From NCBI GenBank assembly GCA_004211235.1, contig SEEY01000281.1, positions 1-5,749 of the forward strand: DNA of 5,749 bases. The letters run 5' to 3'. Positions 1 through 5,667 of the stretch are shown here, piece after piece (the stretch's first letter is position 1; each line of letters starts with the position of its first letter). Source of the DNA: Rubrivivax sp. GTDB lineage: Bacteria > Pseudomonadota > Gammaproteobacteria > Burkholderiales > Burkholderiaceae. The position numbers and the translations under genes were made by a program. Below the pieces are notes generated by a model that was not told the origin of the DNA, ran no database searches, and worked only from the letters and a program-made list of their open reading frames with translations.

Positions 1-712
1 TCGGGCAGGTCAGCGTGTCATAGGCGGCCCACAGCGCCGCCTCGCCGGCAGCGGCCACCTCGGGCGTGACCGCCGCGAACGGCAGGGCGATGGCCGGGTC
101 GTAGTGCAACTTCAGCGAGCCGCCATCCGCGCGGAAAAGCGGCTCCGACAGGGTGCGCCATTCCTCGTCGGTGTGCGGGCCGAAGCCGGGCGCGATGCTG
201 CGCAAATAGGCCGCGCCTTCGTCCAGCGATGCGAATCGCGGCGCCTTGCCGAGGTAGCTGCCGATGCGCTGCAGCGCCTCGAACTGGATGCTGGGGCCGA
301 CGTCGTTGAGCACCAGACGCCGCACCGGGCCCGGCGCGCCCTCGGGCCGCGGCAGCGAGGCCAGCGCCAGGCCGATGAGGCCGCCCATGGACGTGCCGAC
401 CCAGTCCACTTGCTCGACATCCAGCCTCGCCAGCAGCGCCACCATGTCCGCCACGTAGGCCGGAATCTGGTAGCCGGCCGGCTGGCGCAGCCAGTCGGAG
501 CGGCCGCGTCCGACGACGTCCGGGCAGACGATGCGATAGCGCCCGTTCAGCGCGCGGGCCAGCGTATCGAAGTCGCGTCCCTGGCGCGACAGCCCGTGCA
601 CGCAGACCAGCACCGGCGCGTCCGCGCGAGGCCCGGCCCATTCCCAGTAGGCCATGCGATGCAGCCCCGTGGCGTCCAGGCAATTGACGAAGCGCAGTTC
701 GGGCTGGGTCAT
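1..712 (-). CDS. Alpha/beta hydrolase, C-terminus cut by window edge
   Basis: 237 codons are visible from an ATG at 712 to the left edge, with no stop, so the gene continues outside. The start is preceded by a good Shine-Dalgarno AAAGGA (720-725 on the minus strand, 7-nt spacer). The fold signature is clear. A beta strand leads into the oxyanion HG (residues 39-40, VCVHGLSRQG), then PDVVGRGRSD (64-73), then the nucleophile elbow GTSMGG with Ser108, followed by LVLNDVGP. This is a serine hydrolase of the COG0596 type. The catalytic Asp and His are expected beyond the edge, as the visible part ends at a TCP that normally precedes the acid-bearing strand. There is no signal peptide, so it is probably cytoplasmic. 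Family members run to about 280-300 residues. The substrate is unknown. The divergent 3-hydroxybutyrate dehydrogenase suggests an ester or hydroxybutyrate-oligomer substrate, but that is inference from neighbourhood only. Confidence 0.9.
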   Translation of the reverse strand, partial: MTQPELRFVNCLDATGLHRMAYWEWAGPRADAPVLVCVHGLSRQGRDFDTLARALNGRYRIVCPDVVGRGRSDWLRQPAGYQIPAYVADMVALLARLDVEQVDWVGTSMGGLIGLALASLPRPEGAPGPVRRLVLNDVGPSIQFEALQRIGSYLGKAPRFASLDEGAAYLRSIAPGFGPHTDEEWRTLSEPLFRADGGSLKLHYDPAIALPFAAVTPEVAAAGEAALWAAYDTLTCP

Positions 713-758
713 GGTTCAATCCTTTGAAACCATCGTAGCAATCCGGAAGGACCCTCCC
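713..758. promoter_or_regulatory. 46-bp divergent spacer with two ribosome binding sites
   Basis: The spacer between the hydrolase start (712, minus) and the bdhA start (759, plus) contains the Shine-Dalgarno sites of both genes. AAAGGA lies at 720-725 on the minus strand, and GGAAGG at 745-750 on the plus strand, 8 nt before the bdhA ATG. It is too short for two separate, non-overlapping promoters. Core promoter elements must therefore overlap each other or reach into the opposite gene. A TTGAAA at 724-729 could be a plus-strand -35 box, but I see no convincing -10 at the right distance. Confidence 0.5.
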
Positions 759-1529
759 ATGTTGAAAGGCAAGACCGCCCTCGTCACCGGCTCCACCAGC
801 GGCATCGGCCTGGGCATCGCCCTGGAGCTCGCACGCAACGGCGCCAGCGTCATCCTGAACGGCTTCGGCGACGTCGACGGGCCGAAGGCGGAGGTCGCCG
901 CCTTGGGCGTCAAGGTCGGCTACCACGGAGCCGACATGAGCAAGCCTGCCGACATCGCCGCGCTGGTCGCCTATGCCGACGCCGAATTCGGCGGCATCGA
1001 CATCCTCGTCAACAACGCCGGCATCCAGTTCGTGGCGCCGGTGCAGGACTTCCCGGTCGAGAAGTGGGACGCGATCATCGCGATCAACCTCACGTCCGCC
1101 TTCCACACCACGCGGCTGACACTGCCGGGCATGCTCGCCAAGGGCTGGGGCCGCATCGTCAACATCGCCTCGGCCCACGGGCTGGTGGCCTCGGCGCAGA
1201 AGTCGGCCTATGTCGCAGCCAAGCACGGCCTCGTCGGCTTCACCAAGAGCATCGCGCTGGAAACGGCCACGACGGGCGTCACCGTCAACGCGATCTGCCC
1301 GGGTTGGGTGCTGACGCCGCTGGTGCAGAAGCAGGTCGATGCGCTGGCCGCCAAGGACGGCGTCGACAACGAAGAGGCCAAGCGCCGTCTGCTGGCCGAG
1401 AAGCAGCCGTCGCTGCAGTTCACGACGCCGCAGGAACTCGGCGCGCTGACCGTCTTCCTCAGTTCGGACGCTGCGATCAACGTCCGAGGCCAGGCCTGGG
1501 CCATGGACGGCGGCTGGACCGCCGTCTAG
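759..1529 (+). CDS. bdhA: D-3-hydroxybutyrate dehydrogenase (SDR family)
   Basis: 256 residues, the usual length for the family. It oxidises D-3-hydroxybutyrate to acetoacetate with NAD+ in the cytoplasm, a step in use of poly-hydroxybutyrate and ketone bodies. Classical short-chain dehydrogenase motifs are complete: the nucleotide-binding TGSTSGIG (10-17), NNAG (85-88), and a catalytic tetrad Asn110, Ser138, Tyr151, Lys155 (YVAAK). Substrate-binding residues known from Pseudomonas fragi HBDH (Gln94, His144, Lys152, Gln196, as I recall them) fall at Gln90, His140, Lys148 and Gln192, a constant offset of four. This supports the specific call over a generic SDR. The PGWVLTPLVQKQ loop (181-192) is also typical. 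The ATG at 759 is preferred over an in-frame ATG at 654 because it has GGAAGG upstream and gives the conserved MLKGKTALVTG start. The longer form would overlap the hydrolase gene. It is divergent from the hydrolase and convergent with the SIMPL gene. Confidence 0.95.
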   Translation: MLKGKTALVTGSTSGIGLGIALELARNGASVILNGFGDVDGPKAEVAALGVKVGYHGADMSKPADIAALVAYADAEFGGIDILVNNAGIQFVAPVQDFPVEKWDAIIAINLTSAFHTTRLTLPGMLAKGWGRIVNIASAHGLVASAQKSAYVAAKHGLVGFTKSIALETATTGVTVNAICPGWVLTPLVQKQVDALAAKDGVDNEEAKRRLLAEKQPSLQFTTPQELGALTVFLSSDAAINVRGQAWAMDGGWTAV

Positions 1530-1541
1530 ACCTGGCGGCCC

Positions 1542-1565
1542 CGGCTCGACGGGCCGGTCGAGCCG
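1542..1565. terminator. Perfect GC hairpin between convergent genes
   Basis: CGGCTCGAC (1542-1550), a 6-nt loop GGGCCG, then GTCGAGCCG (1557-1565) form a perfect 9-bp stem, starting 12 nt after the bdhA stop and 33 nt beyond the SIMPL gene stop. The position between two convergent stops fits a shared bidirectional transcription barrier. No T-run follows on either strand, so it is not a canonical intrinsic terminator. It may instead block 3' exonucleases or act with Rho. Confidence 0.55.
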
Positions 1566-1598
1566 CCCACACGGGTTCCGGACAGGCGCCCGGCTGGC

Positions 1599-2282
1599 TC
1601 ACTTGATCAGTTGAACCGACCCGTTGACGTTCACCGTCACGGTCGCCTTGCCGGCCTCGGTCGGCAGCGCATCGGCGCTTTCCGACTTCATGCGCATCAT
1701 CTGCATCACCGGCCGCGGCCCGGCCTCGTCGCTGGCAATGTTCACCTCGCCCAGCACGTAGCTGCCGTAGCCGAACTGCTTCGCATAGTCCGTGGCCTTG
1801 GCGCGGTAGCGGGCGATGGCCTGGGCCGTGATGTCGGCCTCGGCCTTCTCACGCGCCTCGCGCGACAGGCTGTAGCTGACGCGGGCGATGGTCAGCGTGT
1901 TGATGCGGCCGGTCAGCTGGGCAATCGCCGCGGTGTCGCGGCCCTCCACCTGCAGCTCCGCACTTCCCTGCCAGCCGTTGATCTTGCCGGTCTTGGGGTC
2001 GTAACGTGGATAGAGCGCGAAACCGCCCGTCTGCACATCGACCTGACCTGGCCTGGCCGCCTTGCGCGCCTCGGCCAGCGCGGCATCCAGCGCCTGTTTC
2101 AGCGCGGCCTGCACCGCCGCCGCGTCCGCGCCGTCGCGCGTCGCCGAAAAGCTCACGCCGAGCACATCGCGGGTGATGTCCGCGCTGGCACTGGCCGACA
2201 GGCTCAGGCGTTCCCGCGGCGCCTCGGCGGCCTGGGCCGACAAGGTCACGACAAGTGCGGCAAGGACGGTAAACGTACGCAT
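1599..2282 (-). CDS. SIMPL domain (DUF541, YggE-like) exported protein
   Basis: 227 residues from the ATG at 2282, which has AAAGGAAG (2287-2294, minus strand) just upstream. A longer in-frame start at 2477 is rejected because it would overlap ompR and bury the signal peptide. A Sec signal peptide is clear: MR, a hydrophobic core (4-15), then AQA with likely cleavage near residue 18. The mature part opens with LSLSASASADITRDV (26-40), then alternating strands and a long helix. It has the family's C-terminal pattern of a helix with ARYRAKATDYAKQFGYG (157-173) followed by LGEVNI, and closes with a strand TVTVNVNGSVQL. This is COG2968; E. coli YggE and Brucella BP26 are relatives, some linked to oxidative-stress tolerance or forming periplasmic oligomers. 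The molecular function is not known. It is monocistronic here and divergent from ompR. Confidence 0.9.
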   Translation of the reverse strand: MRTFTVLAALVVTLSAQAAEAPRERLSLSASASADITRDVLGVSFSATRDGADAAAVQAALKQALDAALAEARKAARPGQVDVQTGGFALYPRYDPKTGKINGWQGSAELQVEGRDTAAIAQLTGRINTLTIARVSYSLSREAREKAEADITAQAIARYRAKATDYAKQFGYGSYVLGEVNIASDEAGPRPVMQMMRMKSESADALPTEAGKATVTVNVNGSVQLIK

Positions 2283-2415
2283 CTGGCTTCCTTTCAAGGT
2301 CGAAACCGAGCTTAACGGCCCGACATGGCAACGATCTGTAAGCCTAGCCTGCTGTCCTACAAAGCCGCGTTTCAAACCTGAACACAATGGCCCTGTTACA
2401 AATTTAGGAAGCGCG
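2283..2415. promoter_or_regulatory. Divergent SIMPL/ompR intergenic region
   Basis: This 133-bp non-coding stretch is noticeably richer in A+T than its surroundings, especially 2361-2410, as expected for promoters. It holds the SIMPL ribosome binding site (2287-2294, minus) and that of ompR (AGGAA at 2406-2410, 5 nt before the ATG). For the plus strand, TACAAA at 2397-2402 resembles a -10 box but would start transcription at the ribosome binding site, so the true ompR promoter is probably further upstream. TTTCAAACCTGAACACAATG (2370-2389) looks loosely like an OmpR box. Confidence 0.5.
2335..2362 (-). promoter_or_regulatory. Possible sigma70-type promoter for the SIMPL gene
   Basis: Read on the minus strand, TTGTAG (2362-2357) and TACAGA (2340-2335) are separated by 16 bp and lie about 50 nt upstream of the SIMPL start. 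Each matches the -35 and -10 consensus at only three positions. The placement is reasonable but the match is weak, and it could be chance in the AT-richer spacer. Confidence 0.22.
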
Positions 2416-3150
2416 ATGAACAGTGCCGCGAACCCCCGCCAGAACCGAATCCTCGTCGTCGACGACGACGCCCGCATCCGCGACCTGCTGCGCCGCTACC
2501 TGACGCAAGAAGGCTTTGAAGTGCTGCTGGCCGAAGACAGCCGTGCGCTCAACAAGCAGCTCACCCGCGAGACGGTCGACCTGATCGTGCTGGACCTCAT
2601 GCTGCCCGGCGAAGACGGCCTGACCATCTGCCGCCGCCTGCGCGCCGCCAACGACCAGACGCCCATCATCATGCTGACCGCCAAGGTGGAGGATGTGGAC
2701 CGCATCGTCGGCCTGGAAGTCGGCGCGGACGACTACCTCGCCAAGCCCTTCAACCCGCGCGAGCTGCTGGCCCGCATCAACGCCGTGCTGCGCCGCCGCC
2801 CGCCGCCGGAAGCGCCGGGCGCGCCGAGCAAGGAGCCGATGACGGTGACCTTCGGCCCCTTCGAATTCGACCTGGCCCTGCGCCGGCTGATGAAGAACGG
2901 CGAGCAGCTGCCGCTGACGACGGGCGAGTTCTCGATGCTGAAGACGCTGGTGCGCCATCCGCGCCAGCCGCTGTCGCGCGACAAGCTTGCGCAGCTCGCC
3001 CGCGGCCGCGAGTTCGAACCCTTCGACCGCAGCCTGGACGTGCAGATCTCGCGCCTGCGCAAGATGCTCGAAGCCGACCCGGCCCAGCCGCGCTACATCC
3101 AGACGGTGTGGGGTGTGGGCTATGTCTTCGTGCCGGATGAAAACAGCTGA
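2416..3150 (+). CDS. ompR: Two-component response regulator OmpR
   Basis: 244 residues (E. coli OmpR is 239). This is a cytoplasmic transcription factor activated by phosphorylation from its sensor kinase EnvZ, encoded next. The receiver domain (about 11-127) shows the acidic pocket ILVVDDD (12-18), phosphoacceptor Asp60 in VLDLMLPGEDGL, Thr88, Tyr107 and Lys110. All sit exactly five residues after E. coli Asp55, Thr83, Tyr102 and Lys105. A short Pro-rich linker (PPPEAPGAPSKEP) leads to the winged-helix DNA-binding domain (about 144-240), with LTTGEFSMLKTL, HPRQPLSRDKL, ARGREFEPFDRSLDVQISRLR and the ending YIQTVWGVGYVFVP. The near-identity of these segments to OmpR, rather than to PhoB or KdpE, supports the specific name. 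The start at 2416 is chosen because it has AGGAA upstream and matches family length. Open frame continues upstream only as a shadow of the SIMPL gene. Target genes (porins or others) cannot be read from the sequence. Confidence 0.95.
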   Translation: MNSAANPRQNRILVVDDDARIRDLLRRYLTQEGFEVLLAEDSRALNKQLTRETVDLIVLDLMLPGEDGLTICRRLRAANDQTPIIMLTAKVEDVDRIVGLEVGADDYLAKPFNPRELLARINAVLRRRPPPEAPGAPSKEPMTVTFGPFEFDLALRRLMKNGEQLPLTTGEFSMLKTLVRHPRQPLSRDKLAQLARGREFEPFDRSLDVQISRLRKMLEADPAQPRYIQTVWGVGYVFVPDENS

Positions 3151-3171
3151 TTAAATTGCGGGACACACCGC

Positions 3172-3193
3172 CCGAGCGAAGCGAGTAGCTCGG
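3172..3193. repeat. Inverted repeat in the ompR-envZ spacer
   Basis: CCGAGC (3172-3177) and GCTCGG (3188-3193) form a perfect 6-bp stem with a 10-nt loop GAAGCGAGTA, 22 nt after the ompR stop and 27 nt before envZ. A related AGCTCG recurs at 3205-3210. No T-run follows, so it is unlikely to be a full terminator. In the mRNA it could attenuate or stabilise one part of the ompR-envZ transcript and so set the kinase-to-regulator ratio, which is inference. Confidence 0.4.
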
Positions 3194-3220
3194 TCTTCAC
3201 TGGCAGCTCGCTGGGACCGC

Positions 3221-4540
3221 ATGGCTCGCCCTCACCTCGCCCTTAACCTCTTCTGGCGCACCTTCGCCTGGCTGGCCTTGCTGCTGGCCGGCGCGGTGTT
3301 TGCCTGGCAGTACACCTTCAAGCTGCTGGAGGCGCAGCCGCGGGCGCTGGAGTCGGCCGAGCAGCTGGCCGGCCTGGTGAAGCTCAGCCGCATCGCGCTG
3401 GAGCACACCGACCCGATCAACCGCGTCGCCGTCATCAGCTCGATGTCGCGCGGCGACACGGTGCAGGTGCGCGTGGCCGAGGCCAGCGACCGCTGGCTGC
3501 CTTACGACACCAGCCCGTTCGCCAAGCAGATGGCCGCGGAACTGCGCAAGACGCTGGGGCCGGACACCGTCGTCGCACGCAATGTCAACGACGTGTCGGG
3601 CCTGTGGGTACGCTATGTCGTCGGCGAGGACGCCTTCTGGCTGCGCACCAGCGCCACGCCGCTGTCCGTCTCGCTGGCCGGCAACTGGTGGTGGGTGCTG
3701 ATCGCGCTGCTGGCCACCATCGTCGGCTCGGCGCTGATCGCCCGCCTCATCAACCAGCCGCTGCGCGAGCTGGCCGATGCCGCCGGCCGCATCCGTGACG
3801 GCGAGTACGACTCGCGCCTGGACGAAACCACCATGACCAGCGAGATCCGCGAGGTCAACATGGGCTTCAACCGCATGGCGCGCGAACTGGCCAAGCTGGA
3901 GGAAGACCGGGCCGTCATGCTGGCCGGCATCTCGCACGACCTGCGCACGCCCCTGGCGCGGCTGCGGCTTGAAACCGAGATGAGCGTCAACGACGAGCAG
4001 GCCCGCCATTTCATGGCGCAGGACATCGACCAGCTCGACGCCATCATCAGCAAGTTCATGGACTACGCGCGGCCGAACGAGACGCAGCTGCGCGAGACCA
4101 AGCTGGCCGACATCGTCGAGCGCGAGGTGCAGGGCTTCCGCGACCCGGACCAGATCCGCTTCCGCGTGCAGGTCAGCTCGGCACTGAAGGTCTTCGTCGA
4201 CGACACCGAGCTGGGCCGCGTGCTGCTGAACCTGTTCGAGAACGCGCGCCGCTACGGCCATGCCGACGGCGAGCCGGCGCGCGTGGACGTGAGCGCGACG
4301 CGCCAGGGCGCCTGGGTGGAAGTGCGCGTGCGCGACCACGGCCCCGGCGTGCCGGCCGACCGCCTGCAGCGCCTGACGGTGCCCTTCTACCGCGGCGACG
4401 CGGCGCGCACGGCGGCGAGCGGTGCGGGCCTGGGCCTGGCCATCGTCGAGAAGTCGGTGCAGCGTCTGGGTGGCGAGTTCACCATCGGCAACGCCGACGG
4501 CGGCGGCCTGCTCACGGTGCTGAAGTTGCAGGCGGGCTGA
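3221..4540 (+). CDS. envZ: Sensor histidine kinase EnvZ
   Basis: 439 residues (E. coli EnvZ 450). An inner-membrane sensor that autophosphorylates and transfers phosphate to OmpR. Order of parts: TM1 (about 11-29), a periplasmic region (about 32-152) without recognisable motifs, TM2 (about 155-175), HAMP linker (about 176-228, starting LINQPLRELADAAGRI), then the dimerisation domain with H-box GISHDLRTPLARLRLETEM, phosphoacceptor His239 (E. coli His243). The ATPase domain has the N box LLNLFENARRYG with Asn341, G1 DHGPGVP (372-378), the F-box-like VPFYRGDAART and G2 GAGLGLAI (401-408). The RGDAART-GLGLAI stretch is very like E. coli EnvZ. All catalytic elements are present, so it should be active. 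The ATG at 3221 is the first in-frame ATG after a TAA at 3152; its ribosome binding site (GGGA, 3213-3216) is weak, suggesting lower translation than ompR. It follows ompR by 70 nt, probably in one transcript. Confidence 0.94.
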   Translation: MARPHLALNLFWRTFAWLALLLAGAVFAWQYTFKLLEAQPRALESAEQLAGLVKLSRIALEHTDPINRVAVISSMSRGDTVQVRVAEASDRWLPYDTSPFAKQMAAELRKTLGPDTVVARNVNDVSGLWVRYVVGEDAFWLRTSATPLSVSLAGNWWWVLIALLATIVGSALIARLINQPLRELADAAGRIRDGEYDSRLDETTMTSEIREVNMGFNRMARELAKLEEDRAVMLAGISHDLRTPLARLRLETEMSVNDEQARHFMAQDIDQLDAIISKFMDYARPNETQLRETKLADIVEREVQGFRDPDQIRFRVQVSSALKVFVDDTELGRVLLNLFENARRYGHADGEPARVDVSATRQGAWVEVRVRDHGPGVPADRLQRLTVPFYRGDAARTAASGAGLGLAIVEKSVQRLGGEFTIGNADGGGLLTVLKLQAG

Positions 4541-4565
4541 GCTAACCTGAGGCATCCGCCACAGC

Positions 4566-4578
4566 CGGGCGATGCCCG
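4566..4578. other. Short hairpin in the envZ-SBP spacer
   Basis: CGGGC-GAT-GCCCG gives a 5-bp GC stem with a 3-nt loop, 25 nt past the envZ stop and 9 nt before the next start codon. The 47-nt spacer holds no Shine-Dalgarno sequence close to the ATG at 4588. The hairpin could modulate translation of the downstream gene or be a weak pause site. In DNA this GC-rich, a stem this short can easily be chance. Confidence 0.2.
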
Positions 4579-4587
4579 CCTGCCGCC

Positions 4588-5304
4588 ATGCGCCGAGCCC
4601 GGCCACTTGCGCTGCTTCCGTTCCTGCTGCTGCATCTGCCGCCCGCATGGTGCGAGCCGGCGCTGGATGTTCTGGTCTATCCCAACGCGGGGGTGTTCGA
4701 GTCCCTGCCTGGCCAGCCCGGCGGTCCGGGCGGCGCCATGCTGGAGCGGATGCAGGCCCTGTCAGGCATCACGCTTCGGCAGCAGGTGGTGCCCATCCCG
4801 CGGGCGCTGCTGCTGGCGGAGCAGAAGCCGGGCAGCTGCGCCGTCGCCGTGTCACGCACCGCCGAGCGCGAGCCACGCTTCCTCTGGGTCGGCCCCTGGG
4901 CGCGGGGGGCCATGACGATCTACGGCCGGGCGGACGAAGGCCGGCCTGTCGACCGTGTGCAGGACCTGCGCGGACGCAGCGTCATCGTGTTGCGGGACTC
5001 GTCGCCCGCCGCATGGCTGAGGGAGCAGGGCGTGGCCGCCGAAGAGGTGAAGGACAACGGCACCGCCCTGCGCATGCTGCAGGCCCGCCGCGTTGATTTC
5101 TGGGTGGCCAACGACCTCGCCGCGCATTTCGTCATCCGTGCAAACGGCGCCGAGGCGCCACGCGTGCTTCACAGCGTCGGTCGCATCGACCTGTACTTCG
5201 CGTGCCACAAGTCGACCGACCCTGCGACGACGGGCACGCTGGAGCTGGCCATCGCCCAGCTGCGCCGCAACGGCGAGCTGGCGGAGTTCGGCCTAGGCCG
5301 CTGA
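4588..5304 (+). CDS. Periplasmic solute-binding protein (SBP_bac_3-like), orphan
   Basis: 238 residues. The N-terminus is a Sec signal peptide: RRAR, a hydrophobic core [11 protein letters not shown] (7-17), likely cleavage after Cys22 (AWC-EP). The residues before that Cys do not fit a lipobox. The mature part resembles COG0834 amino-acid-type binding proteins: lobe-1 strand [10 protein letters not shown], a [14 protein letters not shown] helix, [15 protein letters not shown] (90-104), then [16 protein letters not shown] (124-139) and a second lobe with [13 protein letters not shown] and [15 protein letters not shown]. Two mature cysteines (84, 206) could form a disulfide. The ligand is unknown. 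No permease or ATPase gene adjoins, so it may be an orphan binding protein rather than part of a transporter. It lies 47 nt after envZ on the same strand and may be co-transcribed. The ATG at 4588 is the only usable start, since an in-frame TAA sits at 4543; it lacks a Shine-Dalgarno. Its 3' end overlaps the ispF 3' end by 12 bp. Confidence 0.82.
   Translation: MRRARPLALLPFLLLHLPPAWCEPALDVLVYPNAGVFESLPGQPGGPGGAMLERMQALSGITLRQQVVPIPRALLLAEQKPGSCAVAVSRTAEREPRFLWVGPWARGAMTIYGRADEGRPVDRVQDLRGRSVIVLRDSSPAAWLREQGVAAEEVKDNGTALRMLQARRVDFWVANDLAAHFVIRANGAEAPRVLHSVGRIDLYFACHKSTDPATTGTLELAIAQLRRNGELAEFGLGR
5289..5300. repeat. 12-bp perfect palindrome across convergent stops
   Basis: CGGCCTAGGCCG is its own reverse complement. 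It encodes the last residues of the solute-binding protein and contains the ispF TAG stop (5295-5293 on the minus strand). With no loop it is not a normal terminator hairpin. It could be a chance effect of two GC-rich convergent gene ends. Confidence 0.3.
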
Positions 5305-5667
5305 CAGCAGGCAGACGGCGCGCGCCTCGATGGCGCGGCCTTCGCCCACCGGGCCCATCTTCTCGGCCGTCTTGGCCTTCACGTTGACCCGGCCTGCGTC
5401 CACGCCCAGCACCTCGGCCAGCAGCACCATCGAGTCGGCGCCCTTGAACTGCTCGGACGTGTCCGGAAACAGCTTGCCGATGTCGCCCAGGGCCGCCGCG
5501 CCGAGCAGCGCATCGGTGATGGCATGCGCCAGCGCATCGGCGTCGGAGTGGCCGAGCAGGCCATGCGTATGTGGAACGGTGACGCCGCCGAGAACGAGCG
5601 GCCGGCCGGCGACGAGCTGGTGGGTGTCCCAGCCTTCGCCAATCCTCAGTACGGGAAGCGCGGGCAC
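5293..5667 (-). CDS. ispF: IspF (MECDP synthase) with internal 39-residue deletion
   Basis: IspF makes 2-C-methyl-D-erythritol 2,4-cyclodiphosphate in the MEP isoprenoid pathway and works as a trimer with metal and CDP sites at subunit interfaces. Identity is clear from RIGEGWDTH (8-16), [43 protein letters not shown] and [17 protein letters not shown]. Metal ligands Asp14, His16 and His48 match E. coli Asp8, His10 and His42. However, LLAE (82-85) runs straight into [12 protein letters not shown]. Aligned to E. coli IspF, residues 80-118 are missing in frame, including the A-x-x-PKML segment that holds cytidine. The product is 124 residues instead of about 155-160 and is probably inactive. 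The start is uncertain: GTG at 5667 falls inside patatin-derived sequence, and CTG at 5649 is an alternative directly before RIGEG. No good ribosome binding site is seen. Most likely a pseudogene or an assembly product; a shortened functional form is less likely. Confidence 0.85.
   Translation of the reverse strand: MPALPVLRIGEGWDTHQLVAGRPLVLGGVTVPHTHGLLGHSDADALAHAITDALLGAAALGDIGKLFPDTSEQFKGADSMVLLAEVLGVDAGRVNVKAKTAEKMGPVGEGRAIEARAVCLLSAA

Noticed and set aside
18..1226. Long open frame (about 400 codons) on the minus strand across the hydrolase and bdhA
   Set aside because: It is antisense to bdhA and out of frame with the hydrolase. Its composition is Arg/Gly/Ala-rich without motifs, typical of shadow frames in GC-rich DNA.
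1611..2315. Open frame of 234 codons antisense to the SIMPL gene
   Set aside because: The opposite strand has a clear signal peptide, ribosome binding site and family pattern. This frame has none.
2062..2415. N-terminal extension of OmpR by 118 codons
   Set aside because: It lies over the SIMPL gene and the divergent promoter region, is not OmpR-like, and the ATG at 2416 has a ribosome binding site and gives family length.
2283..2415. Small RNA or riboswitch in the SIMPL-ompR spacer
   Set aside because: No strong stems, terminator or recognisable aptamer motif could be seen. Promoter function is the simpler explanation.
3197..4648. Open frame of about 480 codons antisense to envZ
   Set aside because: It is a mirror of the strongly biased envZ codons, with no domain, no plausible ribosome binding site and low-complexity His/Ala/Arg/Gln content.
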